A stretch of 64,000 bases of DNA, from positions 2,914,001 to 2,978,000 of the forward strand of contig NZ_CP077077.1 in NCBI RefSeq assembly GCF_019139675.1, written 5' to 3'. The stretch comes from Pseudomonas maumuensis. GTDB lineage: Bacteria; Pseudomonadota; Gammaproteobacteria; Pseudomonadales; Pseudomonadaceae. Below the pieces are notes generated by a model that ran no database searches, was not told the DNA's origin, and saw only the letters and a program-made list of their open reading frames with translations. Positions 33,106-44,300 of this stretch are shown here, in pieces. Position 1 is the stretch's first letter; each line of letters begins with the position of its first letter. A program made the position numbers and the translations under genes.

Positions 33106-33763
33106 TTTCCTGCTGCTGGGCGATTCCCATGTCGCGGTGGTCGGCCTGGCCGCCAAGGCGCGGGGGCTGGCGTTCGGTGGTGGGCCGCTAGGTGCCGGGC
33201 GCGATTTCGGCGTGGATTTCTTCAGCCTGGCGGCGGACGACGTGGCAATGCGCGACGCCGAGCTGGAGCAACTGTATCGCCAGGCCCTCTCCCAGCTCGA
33301 CGCTCCCTGCCTTGGGCGGATCCCCGGCCCGCTGGTGTGCAGCATAGGCCTGAGCCTGCACTACCTGGCCACCACCCAGAACTGGCTGTGCTACCAGGGC
33401 CTGGATGGCGAGTTCGATCCCGGTTTCCTCGACGGGCCGCTGTTCGCCACGATCATCGACACCCTGTCGCGCCCCGCCCTGGCGTTCTACGAGCAGGCGC
33501 TGGCCCTGGGCGTCAAGGTGTACGCCGTGCTGCCACCGCAACGGGTGCCGCCGATGGCCGACCGCCGGGTGTTCATGGCCGCGCAGGCGCTGCTGATGGA
33601 GCGCCTGCGCGGGCTGGGCGTGGAGCTGGTCGATGTGCGCGCAGCCGCCAATGACGACCGGGGGCTGCAGCGGGTCGAGTTCTGTGAAGTCGATGATCCG
33701 CTGCATGGCAACCTGGCCTTTGGCGAGCTGGTGCTCGATCAGTTGTTGTGGCAGATGGCCTAG
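33074..33763 (+). CDS. SGNH-like hydrolase-fold protein
   Basis: This 229-residue protein opens with LLLGDSHVAVVG, the SGNH/GDSH-type nucleophile block, and has a late DDPLHGNLAFGELV segment where the catalytic His would lie. The GTG at 33074 was chosen because GAGGAC sits eight bases ahead; an upstream GTG in frame has no such element. It overlaps the GSCFA stop by 32 bp. It is probably an esterase or acyl-group hydrolase in the cytoplasm; the substrate is not known. It is the last + strand gene before the convergent NRPS operon. Confidence 0.7.
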   Translation: MKTPGSTTTPSFLLLGDSHVAVVGLAAKARGLAFGGGPLGAGRDFGVDFFSLAADDVAMRDAELEQLYRQALSQLDAPCLGRIPGPLVCSIGLSLHYLATTQNWLCYQGLDGEFDPGFLDGPLFATIIDTLSRPALAFYEQALALGVKVYAVLPPQRVPPMADRRVFMAAQALLMERLRGLGVELVDVRAAANDDRGLQRVEFCEVDDPLHGNLAFGELVLDQLLWQMA

Positions 33764-33805
33764 GCACTGGGGGTTCGCCGCTGCAAGGGCAACGACGGAC
33801 ACCTC

Positions 33806-34675
33806 CTACCCCCGCGGCCGCCCGCCAAGAATCGTCACCCGCTCGCCATAGCGTGAATGCGGGAAGTAATCCCACACCGCATGGTGCTGGGTGCAGCGGT
33901 TGTCCCAGAACACCAGGGTGCCCGGCGCCCAGCGCACCCGGCAACTGAGCACCGGCTCCCGGGCCACTAGGTCGAACAGCATGTTCAACAGCACCTGGCT
34001 CTCGCCGGCCGCCAGCTGCACGATATGCGAGGTGAAGCCCGAGTTGACGAACAGCGAAGGCCGCCCGGTCTCGGGATGGCGCACCACCACCGGGTGCTCG
34101 GTCTTGGGCAGGCCGGGCGGCGGCGTGTAGCCCTTCCACGGGATCTCGCCGTCATGGATGGCGGTCAGGCTGCCGAGAAATGCCTGCATGGCCGGCGACA
34201 GCATCTCCAGCGCCAGGTGCATGTTGGCGAACAGGGTGTCGCCGCCCGTGCCGATGGCCGGGGTTTCCTTCACGTACAGCATCGAGCCCATGGACGGCTC
34301 CAGGTCGGCGGTACCGTCGGTGTGCCAGGTCTCGCCCGCGACGAAGCGCGACTGCGCATTGGCGCGGATCACCACCAGCTCCGGGTCGTCGCCGTCGATG
34401 TCTTCCAGCGGCAAGGCGCGCAGTTCGCCGAACAGGCGGCCGAAGGCCTTGTGCTGCTCGACGCTGAGCTGCTGGTCGCGAAACACCAGCACGTGGTTTT
34501 CCAGGAACGCCCGGCGGATCTCCAGCAACTGCGCCGGCGGCAAGTCGCGCGACAAATCGACCCCTGCGATCTCGGCACCGATGATCGGCGTCAGCCGTTC
34601 CACGCTGATGCTGCGGTACGGCGTGCGCTGGGCGCCGGCAATCCGTTCGATGGCGTTCAATCCGTGTTGATCCAT
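33806..34675 (-). CDS. TauD/TfdA-family Fe(II)/2-oxoglutarate dioxygenase
   Basis: This 289-residue protein has the 2-His-1-carboxylate site: HTD (H118, D120) and a distal His in TQHHAVWDY (H264 or H265), with the 2-oxoglutarate-binding Arg in HSRYGERVTI. Start 34675 was preferred because GGGAGGGAAGC precedes it; a longer frame upstream is inside another gene. It is the last gene of the megasynthase operon. TauD enzymes hydroxylate free or carrier-bound amino acids in many NRPS pathways, so hydroxylation of a building block or of the released peptide is likely. Confidence 0.85.
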   Translation of the reverse strand: MDQHGLNAIERIAGAQRTPYRSISVERLTPIIGAEIAGVDLSRDLPPAQLLEIRRAFLENHVLVFRDQQLSVEQHKAFGRLFGELRALPLEDIDGDDPELVVIRANAQSRFVAGETWHTDGTADLEPSMGSMLYVKETPAIGTGGDTLFANMHLALEMLSPAMQAFLGSLTAIHDGEIPWKGYTPPPGLPKTEHPVVVRHPETGRPSLFVNSGFTSHIVQLAAGESQVLLNMLFDLVAREPVLSCRVRWAPGTLVFWDNRCTQHHAVWDYFPHSRYGERVTILGGRPRG

Positions 34676-35340
34676 GCTTCCCTCCCTGATGCGTGTTGAT
34701 GGGTTTGGCTCGCCAGGCGCTGCAGCCCCGCCGCCAGGTGCGTGGCCGGCGCCATGCGCTGTTCGGTCGAGGTCGCGCAGGCCCAGCTGCAGACCCGCGC
34801 CAAGGCGCCGACAACGCTGGCGCACGCTTGTTCGTCAGCGTTGGCATAGGCGCGGGCGGCGACCTCGCTGCTGGCCGCCGCATTGGCCGTGGCGAATGCG
34901 TGGGCATTGGCCTCGGTGCTCAATTGCGCGTAGTACCGGGCGAAACCCTCGGCGTCACCGAACTGGTCGGCGATCATCGCCTGGTTGCTCGGCGCCTGGC
35001 CGTAGTCCAGGGCGCTCTCGTAGGCCTGGGCGTAGGCCGCTTCGGCGTCGTAGGCCCGGCGAAACGCGGGCAACAGTACCGGCCTGAGGGCGGCGCGCCA
35101 CTCACCGACACGCCCGCGCAGCCCCAGGCCGGCGCGTTGGTGCAGGCGTTGCAGCGTGAGCAGCGCCTGGACGTGCTCGGGCAGTGCCTCGGCGAGCAGC
35201 GGCAACACCACCTCGGCCTGCCAGCGGTGCAGCAGGCGCCAGTACGCCTGCCGTTCCAGCGGCAGTGGCAATGGCCCGCTCTGCAACACCCGCAGCAATG
35301 GGCTGAGCCACACCGGTGGCGTGGCCTGTTCAGCCTGCAT
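34657..35340 (-). CDS. Unrecognised Ala-rich helical protein in the NRPS operon
   Basis: I do not recognise this 227-residue protein. It begins inside the last codons of the PKS-NRPS gene and ends inside the dioxygenase start, so it is coupled to both. The sequence is Ala-rich and strongly helical, with clusters such as YAQAYESALDYGQAP and EVAARAYANADEQACASV in the second half. There is no signal peptide or membrane helix. It could be an adaptor or scaffold for the megasynthase, or a resistance factor; nothing in the sequence decides. Confidence 0.65.
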   Translation of the reverse strand: MQAEQATPPVWLSPLLRVLQSGPLPLPLERQAYWRLLHRWQAEVVLPLLAEALPEHVQALLTLQRLHQRAGLGLRGRVGEWRAALRPVLLPAFRRAYDAEAAYAQAYESALDYGQAPSNQAMIADQFGDAEGFARYYAQLSTEANAHAFATANAAASSEVAARAYANADEQACASVVGALARVCSWACATSTEQRMAPATHLAAGLQRLASQTHQHASGREAWINTD

Positions 35341-38300
35341 GTGTACCCTCCCCCTGCGCGAGCAGGTCGGCATTGATCGCCTCGGCGATCTGCCGGGCCC
35401 AGGGGCCGGCGACGATGCCATAGTGATCGGTGTCCAGCGCCGCCCAGTCGCTCAGGCCCGGCAGCAATGCCTGCCAGGCCTGGCGCAGGTCCTGCGCCTG
35501 CCAGCCGCTGCCGATGCCGTAGGGGTTGGGCCGCGTGGCTATGAATAGCCGCCCGGGCGTGTCCGCCAGCATGGGCGGTACGTGCCCCAGCATGCTCGCC
35601 AGGTTGTTGCGACAGCAGGTCACCAGGCGTTCCAGATAGCGCGCGCCGTCCGCCTCGCCATTGCGCAGGGCGAACTCCCGTTCGAACACCTGCTGGATCT
35701 GCGCCTCGTCGATCTGTTGCAACTCGGTGCCGGCATCCGGCGCGGGTGGATCGACCAGGTACAGCGTCGGCGTCTCGCGCCCGGCTTCAACGGCCAGGGC
35801 GCACAGGGCCTGGGCCACCCAGGCGCCGAAGGACCAGCCCAGCAGGCTCCAGCGTGCACCGGCGGGCAGTTCGGCCTGAATCGCGTCCAGGTACAGCTGC
35901 GCACGGGCCTGCAGCGAGAGGTTGGGCAGCACCGGCTGGCTCAGCACCGGGTCGGCGATCACCCGCACGCAAAGGTCCGGGTGCAGCGCCGTGGCCAGCT
36001 CGCGGTAGGCCTGGACGTCGCCGCCGACCGGGTGGATCAGGTACAACCACTGACGGCCGTCCCCCTGCTGCCAGGGATCGATGCGCAGGGCCTGGCGCCA
36101 TGGGTCGCCGTCACCCTTGGCCTGCCCCGGCTCGTCGGCAACCAGGGCCAGTACCTCGCCCAGGCTGACCTGCGGGCTGAACTGCGACAACTGCACGACC
36201 TGGCCGGTGGCGCCCTGCAATTCATCGATCAGGTCGAGCAGGGTCAGCGAATCAGCGCCCAGGTCGTACAGCGACGCATCGTCCGCTAGCGCGTCCACGC
36301 CCAGCCACTGGCACAGACAGCCACGCAGGCGCTCGGCCAGGTCGCTCCCGCTCGCCTGCACCACGCCTTGGGGTTGCGCCGGCGCCACGCCATGACGAAC
36401 AGGATAGAAGCGCCGGGCGGTTTCCAGTGACGTGGTCGAGACCAGCAGCTGGGGCAGCTGCGCGGCCATGGCCCGCTCGAACACTTCGCAGCCTTCCGCC
36501 GCCGACAGCCCGACCTTGAGGTGCTGCTGGTGCGCCGCGTCGCTACCATGGGTGCGGGTGGCCATGCCGATGTCGCGCCAGATATCCCAGTTGATGCCCA
36601 GGCGCAGGCAGCCCTCGTCGGGCGTTGCGCGGTAATGGGCAAAACCGTCGAGCACGCCGCTGGCCGCGGCGTAGTCCAGGTGCCCCACGCCACCGAACAG
36701 TGCCGACATGGACGAGCAGTACAGCACGAAGCCGGGCGTCATCCGTGCGATCAGCGCCTCCACGGCGAGCAGGCCACGGGTCTTGGCGGCCATGGCGGCG
36801 GCCATCTCCTGGGCGTCGCGGTGCCGGATCAAACTGCCGGCACCAACCCCTGCGGCGTGGATCACCCCGTCGAAGTGCCCGTAGCGGCAGGCCAGGTCAT
36901 CGAGCACCTGGGGCCAACGCGTCAGGTCGGCGAGGTCGGCCTGCACCCAGTCGATCCGCGGGTGATCCATGTCCACCGTCGGCGAACGCGACAGCAGCAC
37001 CACGCGCCGCCCCTCGGCACGCAACAGGTGCTGGCACAGGGTACGACCGATGCCGCCAGCACCGAGGATCAGGTAGGTGCCAGTGTGCGCAAGGCTTGAC
37101 GCCGGGGCCGCCGGCAGCGGGCTGGGCACCAGCCGTGGTTGCCACAGGTAGCCGTCGCGCAGGGCCAGGCGCCGGGGCAACGCCTCGGGCTCGCCCAGCA
37201 AGGTCGCCAGGGCGCCGGCGTGCTCGCCCAGCGCGGGGCTTGGGAGGTCCAGCCAATGGCAGCGCAGCGGGTATTCCTGGGGCGCTACTTCGGTCACTCC
37301 CGCCAGGGCCGCCAGCTCCGGCCGTGCCACCGCGCCCTGCACCGGGCACGCCTGCCAGGACAGCAGCCACAGGCGCAGGCAGGCGTCACGCGGCGCCTGG
37401 CCCCAGGCCTGCAGCAGGCTGCCGGGTGTATCCAGGCAGGCCCATTGCGCCGTCGCCAGGCTGCGCTCGTCGACCGCACCGCTCACCGACAGGGGCAAGG
37501 CGTGCAGCCAGTCCAGCGCCCCTGGCAGTGCGTCGAACAGGCGGCCCAGTGCCTGGGCGTCGCCCACGTCCAGTTCGAAACGGTCGGCAGCAAGCTGACG
37601 GAAACCCTTGCCCGCCCGCACATGCACGACCCGCTGGCAGGCTTGGGCCAATGTCGCGAGCACAGCTTCGTCGGCGTCATCATGCGCGCACACCACGAGC
37701 GTCCGCTCGCTCTTGTGCATGGCCGCAGAGCCCAGGCGCCGCACACGCTGCCATTGCCGCTGGTGGAACCAGTCGGCCAGCGGCTTGCGCTCAGGCGTCG
37801 TGTGCCCCTGGAAACGGTAGGTTTCCAGGTCGAAGGCGGATGGCGGCAGGTTCCAGGGCGGCGCCGCCGAACGGCTCGGCCACTGGATCTGCGCGCCCTC
37901 ATACCAGGCTGCCAGCACGGCCTGGGGCGAATGCTCGCTGGCCAGCAGCCGCGCCGACGAGGGACTGACCTCGCGCACCGCCGCCAGCGACAGGGCATCG
38001 CCTGCCTGGTAGACCATGCCGAAACGCCAGCGACCCTGGCGCCGACCGCCCTGCAGGTGCCGCAGCAACACCTGCACATCACCGGGGTTGGCCCGCAGCC
38101 AGTCGCCGACAACGCTGATATCGCGCTCCAGGGCCGTGCGGCTGTGGGCAGACAGCAGCAACAGCGGCGCCACCGCTTCAGGCACAGGCGGCTCGGCCTG
38201 CAACGCGCCGACGATTACATGGGCATTGGTGCCGCCGATGCCGAAGCTGCTCACCCCGGCCATGCGTCGCTGCCCCTGCGGCCAGGGTTGCGCCGTGGTC

Positions 38301-41300
38301 GGGATATGGAACGGCGAGCGCGCCAGGTCGATCTGCGGGTTGACGGCGGAGAAACCCAGGTTGGGCGGGATCACTCCGTGGTACACCGCCAGCGTGGCGC
38401 GGATCAGCCCGACCACGCCTGCCGCCGCGCCCAGGTGGCCGATCTGGCTCTTTACCGAGGCCAGCGCGCAACCGCCCGTCGGCGCCTCGCCGAAAGCCTG
38501 GGTCAGCGCGGCGACCTCGACCGGGTCGCCGAGCAAGGTGCCGGTGCCATGGGCCTCGACGTAGCCGATGGCACCGCCACTCACCCCGGCCTTGTCCAGG
38601 GCCCGGGCGATCACCGCGCCCTGCCCGGCCACCGACGGCGCGGTGTAGCTCATCTTGGCGCGGCCATCGTTGTTCAACGCCGAGCCTTCCACCAGCGCGT
38701 AGATACGGTCGCCATCGGCGCGGGCGCGGGCCAGCGGCTTGAGCACCACCACCCCGTAGCCGCTGGCGCCGAGGGTGCCGCTGGCGTCTTCGCTGAAGGG
38801 CCTGCACAGCCCGTCGCGGGAGAAGATGTGCTGCGAACGGTGGCGGTAACCGTCGGCCAGGGTCGGGTCGATCAGCACGCCGGCCGCCAGCATCAGGTCG
38901 CTGTCGCCCTGGCGCAGCAGGTTGCAGGCCAGGTGCACGCCGATCAGCGAGCTGCCGCAGGCGGCCTGCACGCTCAGCGCCGGCCCGGTGAAGTCCAGGT
39001 GGTAGGCGGCCTTGGTGGCGAGGAAGTCCTTGTCGTGGTGCAGGGCCAGCTGGAAGCCGTCCGGCAACTCGCCGGCGCCCTGCTCGCGCAGCATCTGCTG
39101 GAAGTAGGTGGTCTCCCCGCAACTGGCCACCAGGCCGATGCGCGGGCCCTCGCTCGACGGCACGATACCGGCGTGCTGCAGGGCCTGCACGCAGGCCATC
39201 AGCAGGTGGCGTTGCTGCGGGTCCATCAGCCGCGCCTCCTGGCGGCTGATGCCGAAATACTCGGGATCGAAGTCGAGCATGCCGTGCAATTGGCTGCGGG
39301 CGCCGACCAGGCCGTCGGCAGCGGCGAAGTGCTCGATACCCAGCGCATTGTCCTGGACCATCGCCCAGAACTCGCCAAGGTCGCGGGCACCGGCGACGTT
39401 GACCGCCATGCCGATGATCGCCATCGGCTGCTCGCGGGTATCGCTGGCACGCGCACGCTGCGCTGGGGTGGCTGCGTCACGCGCCAGGTGCGCGGCCAGG
39501 CGGCGGATCGTCACGTGCTCGAACAGCTCGGCCATGCTCGGGGCACGGCTCAGCGCCTGGCTGTAGCGCGCCTGCAGACGCATCAGGCCGAGGCTGGTGG
39601 CGCCGGCCTCGAAGAACGTCTGCTGCGGCTCGATGGCGTGGCCGATCACCTCGCGGAACAGTGTCGCCAGTTCAAGCTCCAGTGGGCTCGACGCATCCGT
39701 TACCACGCGGCGCCGTTCCAGGGGCTCGCCCTGCCCGACCAGGGCCTTGCGCTCTATCTTGCCGCTGGGGGTGCGCGGCCAGTCGTCAATGCGTCGGTAC
39801 TGGTCGATGCGCACATGGGCCGGTAGCTGCCGCGCCACCTGCTGATCGAGGGCCTGCACCGTCGGCGGCGTGCCAGCAAGCTGCAGCCAGGCGACCAGGC
39901 GCGCACTCTCGCCCTGTACCGTCACCACGGCGTTGGCCACGCCGCTCACCGCCATCAATGCCGCCTCGACCTGGCCCAGTTCCAGGCGATGGCCGCTGAG
40001 CTTGACCTGCTGGTCGTCACGGCCCACGTAGTGCAGGCAGCCCTCGGCATCGGCCCAGGCCAGGTCGCCGGTGCGGTAGTACAGGCAGCGGCCACCCTCG
40101 GCCTGGGGCAGTTCGACGAAACGCTCGGCGTTGAGCGCGGCATCGCCCAGATAGCAGCGGGCAACCATTGCCCCGGCCACCAGCAGGTAGCCCTGACTGC
40201 CGCTGGGCACCGGGCGGTCCAGGGCGTCGACCAGCAACAGCCGCGCATTGTCGACCGCCTGGCCGATGGGCGCGCGCAGCGGCCAGGCGCGCACATCCGG
40301 CGGCAGCCGGTAGGCGCTGACCACATGGGTTTCGGTGGGGCCATAGTGGTTGAACAGGCTGGCCTTGGGCAGACCTTCGAACCAGGCGCGCAGCGCCTCG
40401 CTGCACAGCAACTGTTCGCCGGCCGTCACCACCTCGCGCAGGGACGCAGGATAGATGCCCTTGGCCACGGCGGTCTGCGCCAGGTGCTGCAAGGCCACGC
40501 AGGGCAGGAACAGCCGCTCGATGCGCGCCTGTTGCAGATACCCCAGCAGCGCCTCGGCGTCCTGGCGCCAGTGCGGTTCGATCAGGTGGTAGCAACCCCC
40601 GCCGCACAAGGTGCCGAACAACTCCTGGAACGCCACGTCGAACGACAGCATGGAGAACTGCAAGGTCACCGAACGGGCCGGCAACTGCCCGGCATTGCGC
40701 TGCCAGTGCAACAGGTTGCACAGGGTGCGATCGGTCACCTGCACGCCCTTGGGCGTACCGGTCGAGCCCGATGTGAACAGGGTGTACAGCGGGCGCTCGC
40801 CGCGGTGCCGGGGCCGCGTCAGGCTTGCCGGCGCGGCGTCGAGGTGTACCCGCTGGCAGTGGCTGGCGTCGACATCCAGCGCCTGCAACGCCGCCTGCGT
40901 GGCCGTGCTGAACAGCACACAGCACGCTTGCGCCTGGGCCAGCACCTGGCGCTGTACCGTCAGCGGATAGCTCGGGTCCAGCGGCACGGCGGTGATGTTG
41001 AGCTTGGCCAGGGCGAGCAAGGCGACCACGTGCTCCACCGACGGGGCCAGCAGCAGCACCATGGTCAGCGGGCCTTCGCCTGCGTAGCGGCTGGCCAGGG
41101 TCGCCGCCAGGGTGTCGGCCAGCGCATCCAGTTCGGCGTAGTCCAGCTGTCGCGGTCCGGCCACCAACGCAGTGGCCTTGGGGGTTGCCTGCACCTGATG
41201 CTCGAACCAGTCGGCCAGGGTGACGAACGGCAGGCAGACATCGGCGCCTTCGCTGGCCGCTGGCAGGCGTTGCCGATAAGGCGCCACCAGGGTGTCGAGG

Positions 41301-44300
41301 GTCGCCCGGGGGTCTGCCAGCAACAGGTCCAGGCCCTGATGCAGCAACGTGTCCAGCGCGGCCACCTCCTCGGCCTGGAAATGGCTGCACTGGTATTCCC
41401 ACCAGCACTCCAGCAGCCCGTCACCGCCCACCACCAGCAAGCTCAGCGGGCACTTGGCCTGCGGCGTCGCGTACGGCTCCAGGCTGGCCCGCAACGGGGC
41501 GGCGGCGAGCTTGGCGTAGTCGGTGTTTTCCAGCACGAACAGGTAATCGAACAGGCTTTGGCCCGAGGACAGCCGCAGGTCCTCGACCAGATCGGCCAAG
41601 GCCACGTCCTGCAAGGCCAGCACTTCACGCACGGTGGCGGTCTGTCGGCGCAGTTGCTCGCCGAGGGATTGCGTTGCACGTAGGTCGGTGGGGATCAGCA
41701 CGGTGTTGGCGAACATGCCCACACAGGCCTCGAACTCGGCCAGCGGCCGATTGGCAACCGGGCTGGCGATCCGCGGGCGCTCGCAACCGACCACCGCGTG
41801 CAGGCTCCAGGCGAAGACACTGAACAGGACGTCGAAGCGGGTCAGGCGCTGCTCGGCGCAAAAGCGTTCGAGCGCGGCGCTGCGCCGTTCGCCCAGTGGC
41901 TGGCGATACAGGCGCCCCCGGGCATCGCCGGGATACCTGGCCGGGCGCGGCGAGGTCGCCTCGCCGTGGCGTGCGTGCAACGCCACCAAGGCTCGGCGCT
42001 GTTCACGGTAGGCCGGGCTGACGCTCCATTGCCGCTGCCACAGGGCAAAGTCCAGGGTGTCCAGGGCCGGCGCCGGTGCCTGGCTGTCGCGTCCCTGCAG
42101 GGTGTCCTGGTACAGGCTGGCCAGATCATCGAACAGCAGGTTCATCGACCAGCCATCGGTGATGCTGTGGTGCAGATTCAGCAGCAGGCGGCAACTGCCG
42201 TCGGCATGCGGCGCCACCCAGGCGCGCAGCAGGCTCGGGCTGGCCAGGTCGAAGGGGGCGTCGAACACCAGGCTGGCGAAGGCTGGCCAGATGTCCTCGG
42301 ACAATTGGCCGGGAGCCAGGAGCCGACAGACTGCCGCCGACTCGGTGATCGCCTGCTGCGGACCGTCGGCACCTGCCACGAACGTGGTACGCAGCGCCGG
42401 ATGGCGCGCCACCAGGCGGCGCAGCGCTTCAGCCAGGGCCTCGGGGTCCACACCCGGCGCCAGGTGCAGCACCATCGGCACGTTGTAGGCGGTCGATTCG
42501 GGCAAGCGTTGCTGTTCGAGCCACAGGCGGCGCTGTTCGCTGCTGGCCGGGCCGGCTTGGCTGCCATGCGGGGCCGGCGCGGGCGGATAGGCCGTGGCCC
42601 CGCCCTGCCCGTGCTCCAGGCGCTTGGCCAATGCGGCGAACGGCTCCTCGAGCAATGTGCCGATGGCGATTTCCTGGTGCCAGTGGCTGCGGATCGCCGA
42701 ACGCAGGCGCATGGCCTTGAGTGAATCGCCGCCACTGCCGAGCCAGTCGTCCCCGGCGCCCAGGGCGGCCTGGCCAAGCAGTCCACGGGCCTGCTCCAGC
42801 AGCCAGTGCAGCTGCGGCGACTGCATGCCCGCCTCGGCTGGCGCGCGCCAAGGCCGGGTGGCCTGGGCCAGCAACTCGGCCTGGTCGATCTTGCCGTTGG
42901 CGGTCAGCGGCAGGCGCGGCACCTGGAACAGTTGCTGCGGGCGCATCCAGGGCGCCAGGTGCTTGCGCAGGTAAGACTCGAACTCGCGGTAATCCAAGGT
43001 CCCGCGTGGCACGAGGAAGGCCAGCAACTGGTGGTCCTCGGCGGCCTGCCGGCGGCTGCAGACGTACGCCTGCGCCACCTGGGGATGTTCGCGCAGGCGC
43101 TGCTCCACCTCGCCCGGCTCGATACGGAAGCCGCGGACCTTGACCTGCCGGTCTACCCGCCCCAGGCACTCGACCAGCCCTTGCGCGTTGATGCGCACCA
43201 GGTCGCCGGTGCGGTAGTGCTTCTGCAAGTTGCCATCCGCCGTGGGCAGCAGCACGAATCCGCGCGCGGTCTCCTCGGGGCGGTTGCGGTAGCCACGGGC
43301 CACGCCGCTGCCGCTGAGGTACAGCTCGCCGACCGCGCCCGGCGCCACCGGCTGCTGGTCTGCGTCGAGCACCTGGAGGCCGGTGTCCGGCAACGGCAGG
43401 CCGATGGGCACGCTGTCGCCGGCAAACTCCCGTGGGATTGCATGGCACAGGGCGAAGGTGGTGCATTCGGTGGGGCCGTACACGTTGAACAGGCGGCAGG
43501 CGCTCTGCGGATTGGCCTGGTACCAGGCGCGCAGTGCCACGGCGCCGACCTGCTCGCCGCCGGTCAGCACCTGGCGCAGGCTGGCGAAGCAGGCCGGGTA
43601 CTCAGCGCTCAGGGTGTTGAATAGCGAAACCGTGATGAACAGAGTGTCGACCCGCTGCGCCTCGAGCACTTCGGCCAGGCGCCGGGCGTCGAGCAGGTCG
43701 TGGTCGGCGATCATCACGCAGCAGCCACCGTTGAGCAGCGGTGCCCACAGCTCGAAGCTGCAGGCATCGAAGGCCGGGTTGGACAGGCAGGCAAAACGGT
43801 CGCCGGGGCGGATCTCGATATAGCTGCCGGCCTGCGCCAGGCGCAGCAGGCCGCGCTCCCCCACTTCCACGCCCTTGGGCATGCCGGTGGTGCCGGAGGT
43901 GTAGAACAGGCACATCACCTCGGCGAAGGCCTGCGGCAACGGCTGCGCCGGTTGCTCGGGGTAGTCCAGCAGCGCCTCGACACTGGCCTCCCACGGCCCC
44001 GGCAGCCCTTGGGGCGCATCCGCCAGGCTCAGCACACCGACACAGTCGGCATCGGCCAGCATCGATGCCCGGCGCTCGCCGGGGCTGGCGCGGTCCAGCG
44101 GCATCACCACGGCGCCGGCCTTGAGCGCGCCGAGCAGCGCCGCCACCCCCTGCCAGCCACGCGGCAGGTAGAGCGCAAGCGCCTGGCCCGGCAGCACGCC
44201 GCGCGCCTGCAAGCCCCGGGCGATGCGTTCACTGGCGCCGGCCAGCTGCGCATAGCTCAGCCGCACCTGTTGATCGATCACCGCCAGGGCTTGCGGGGTG

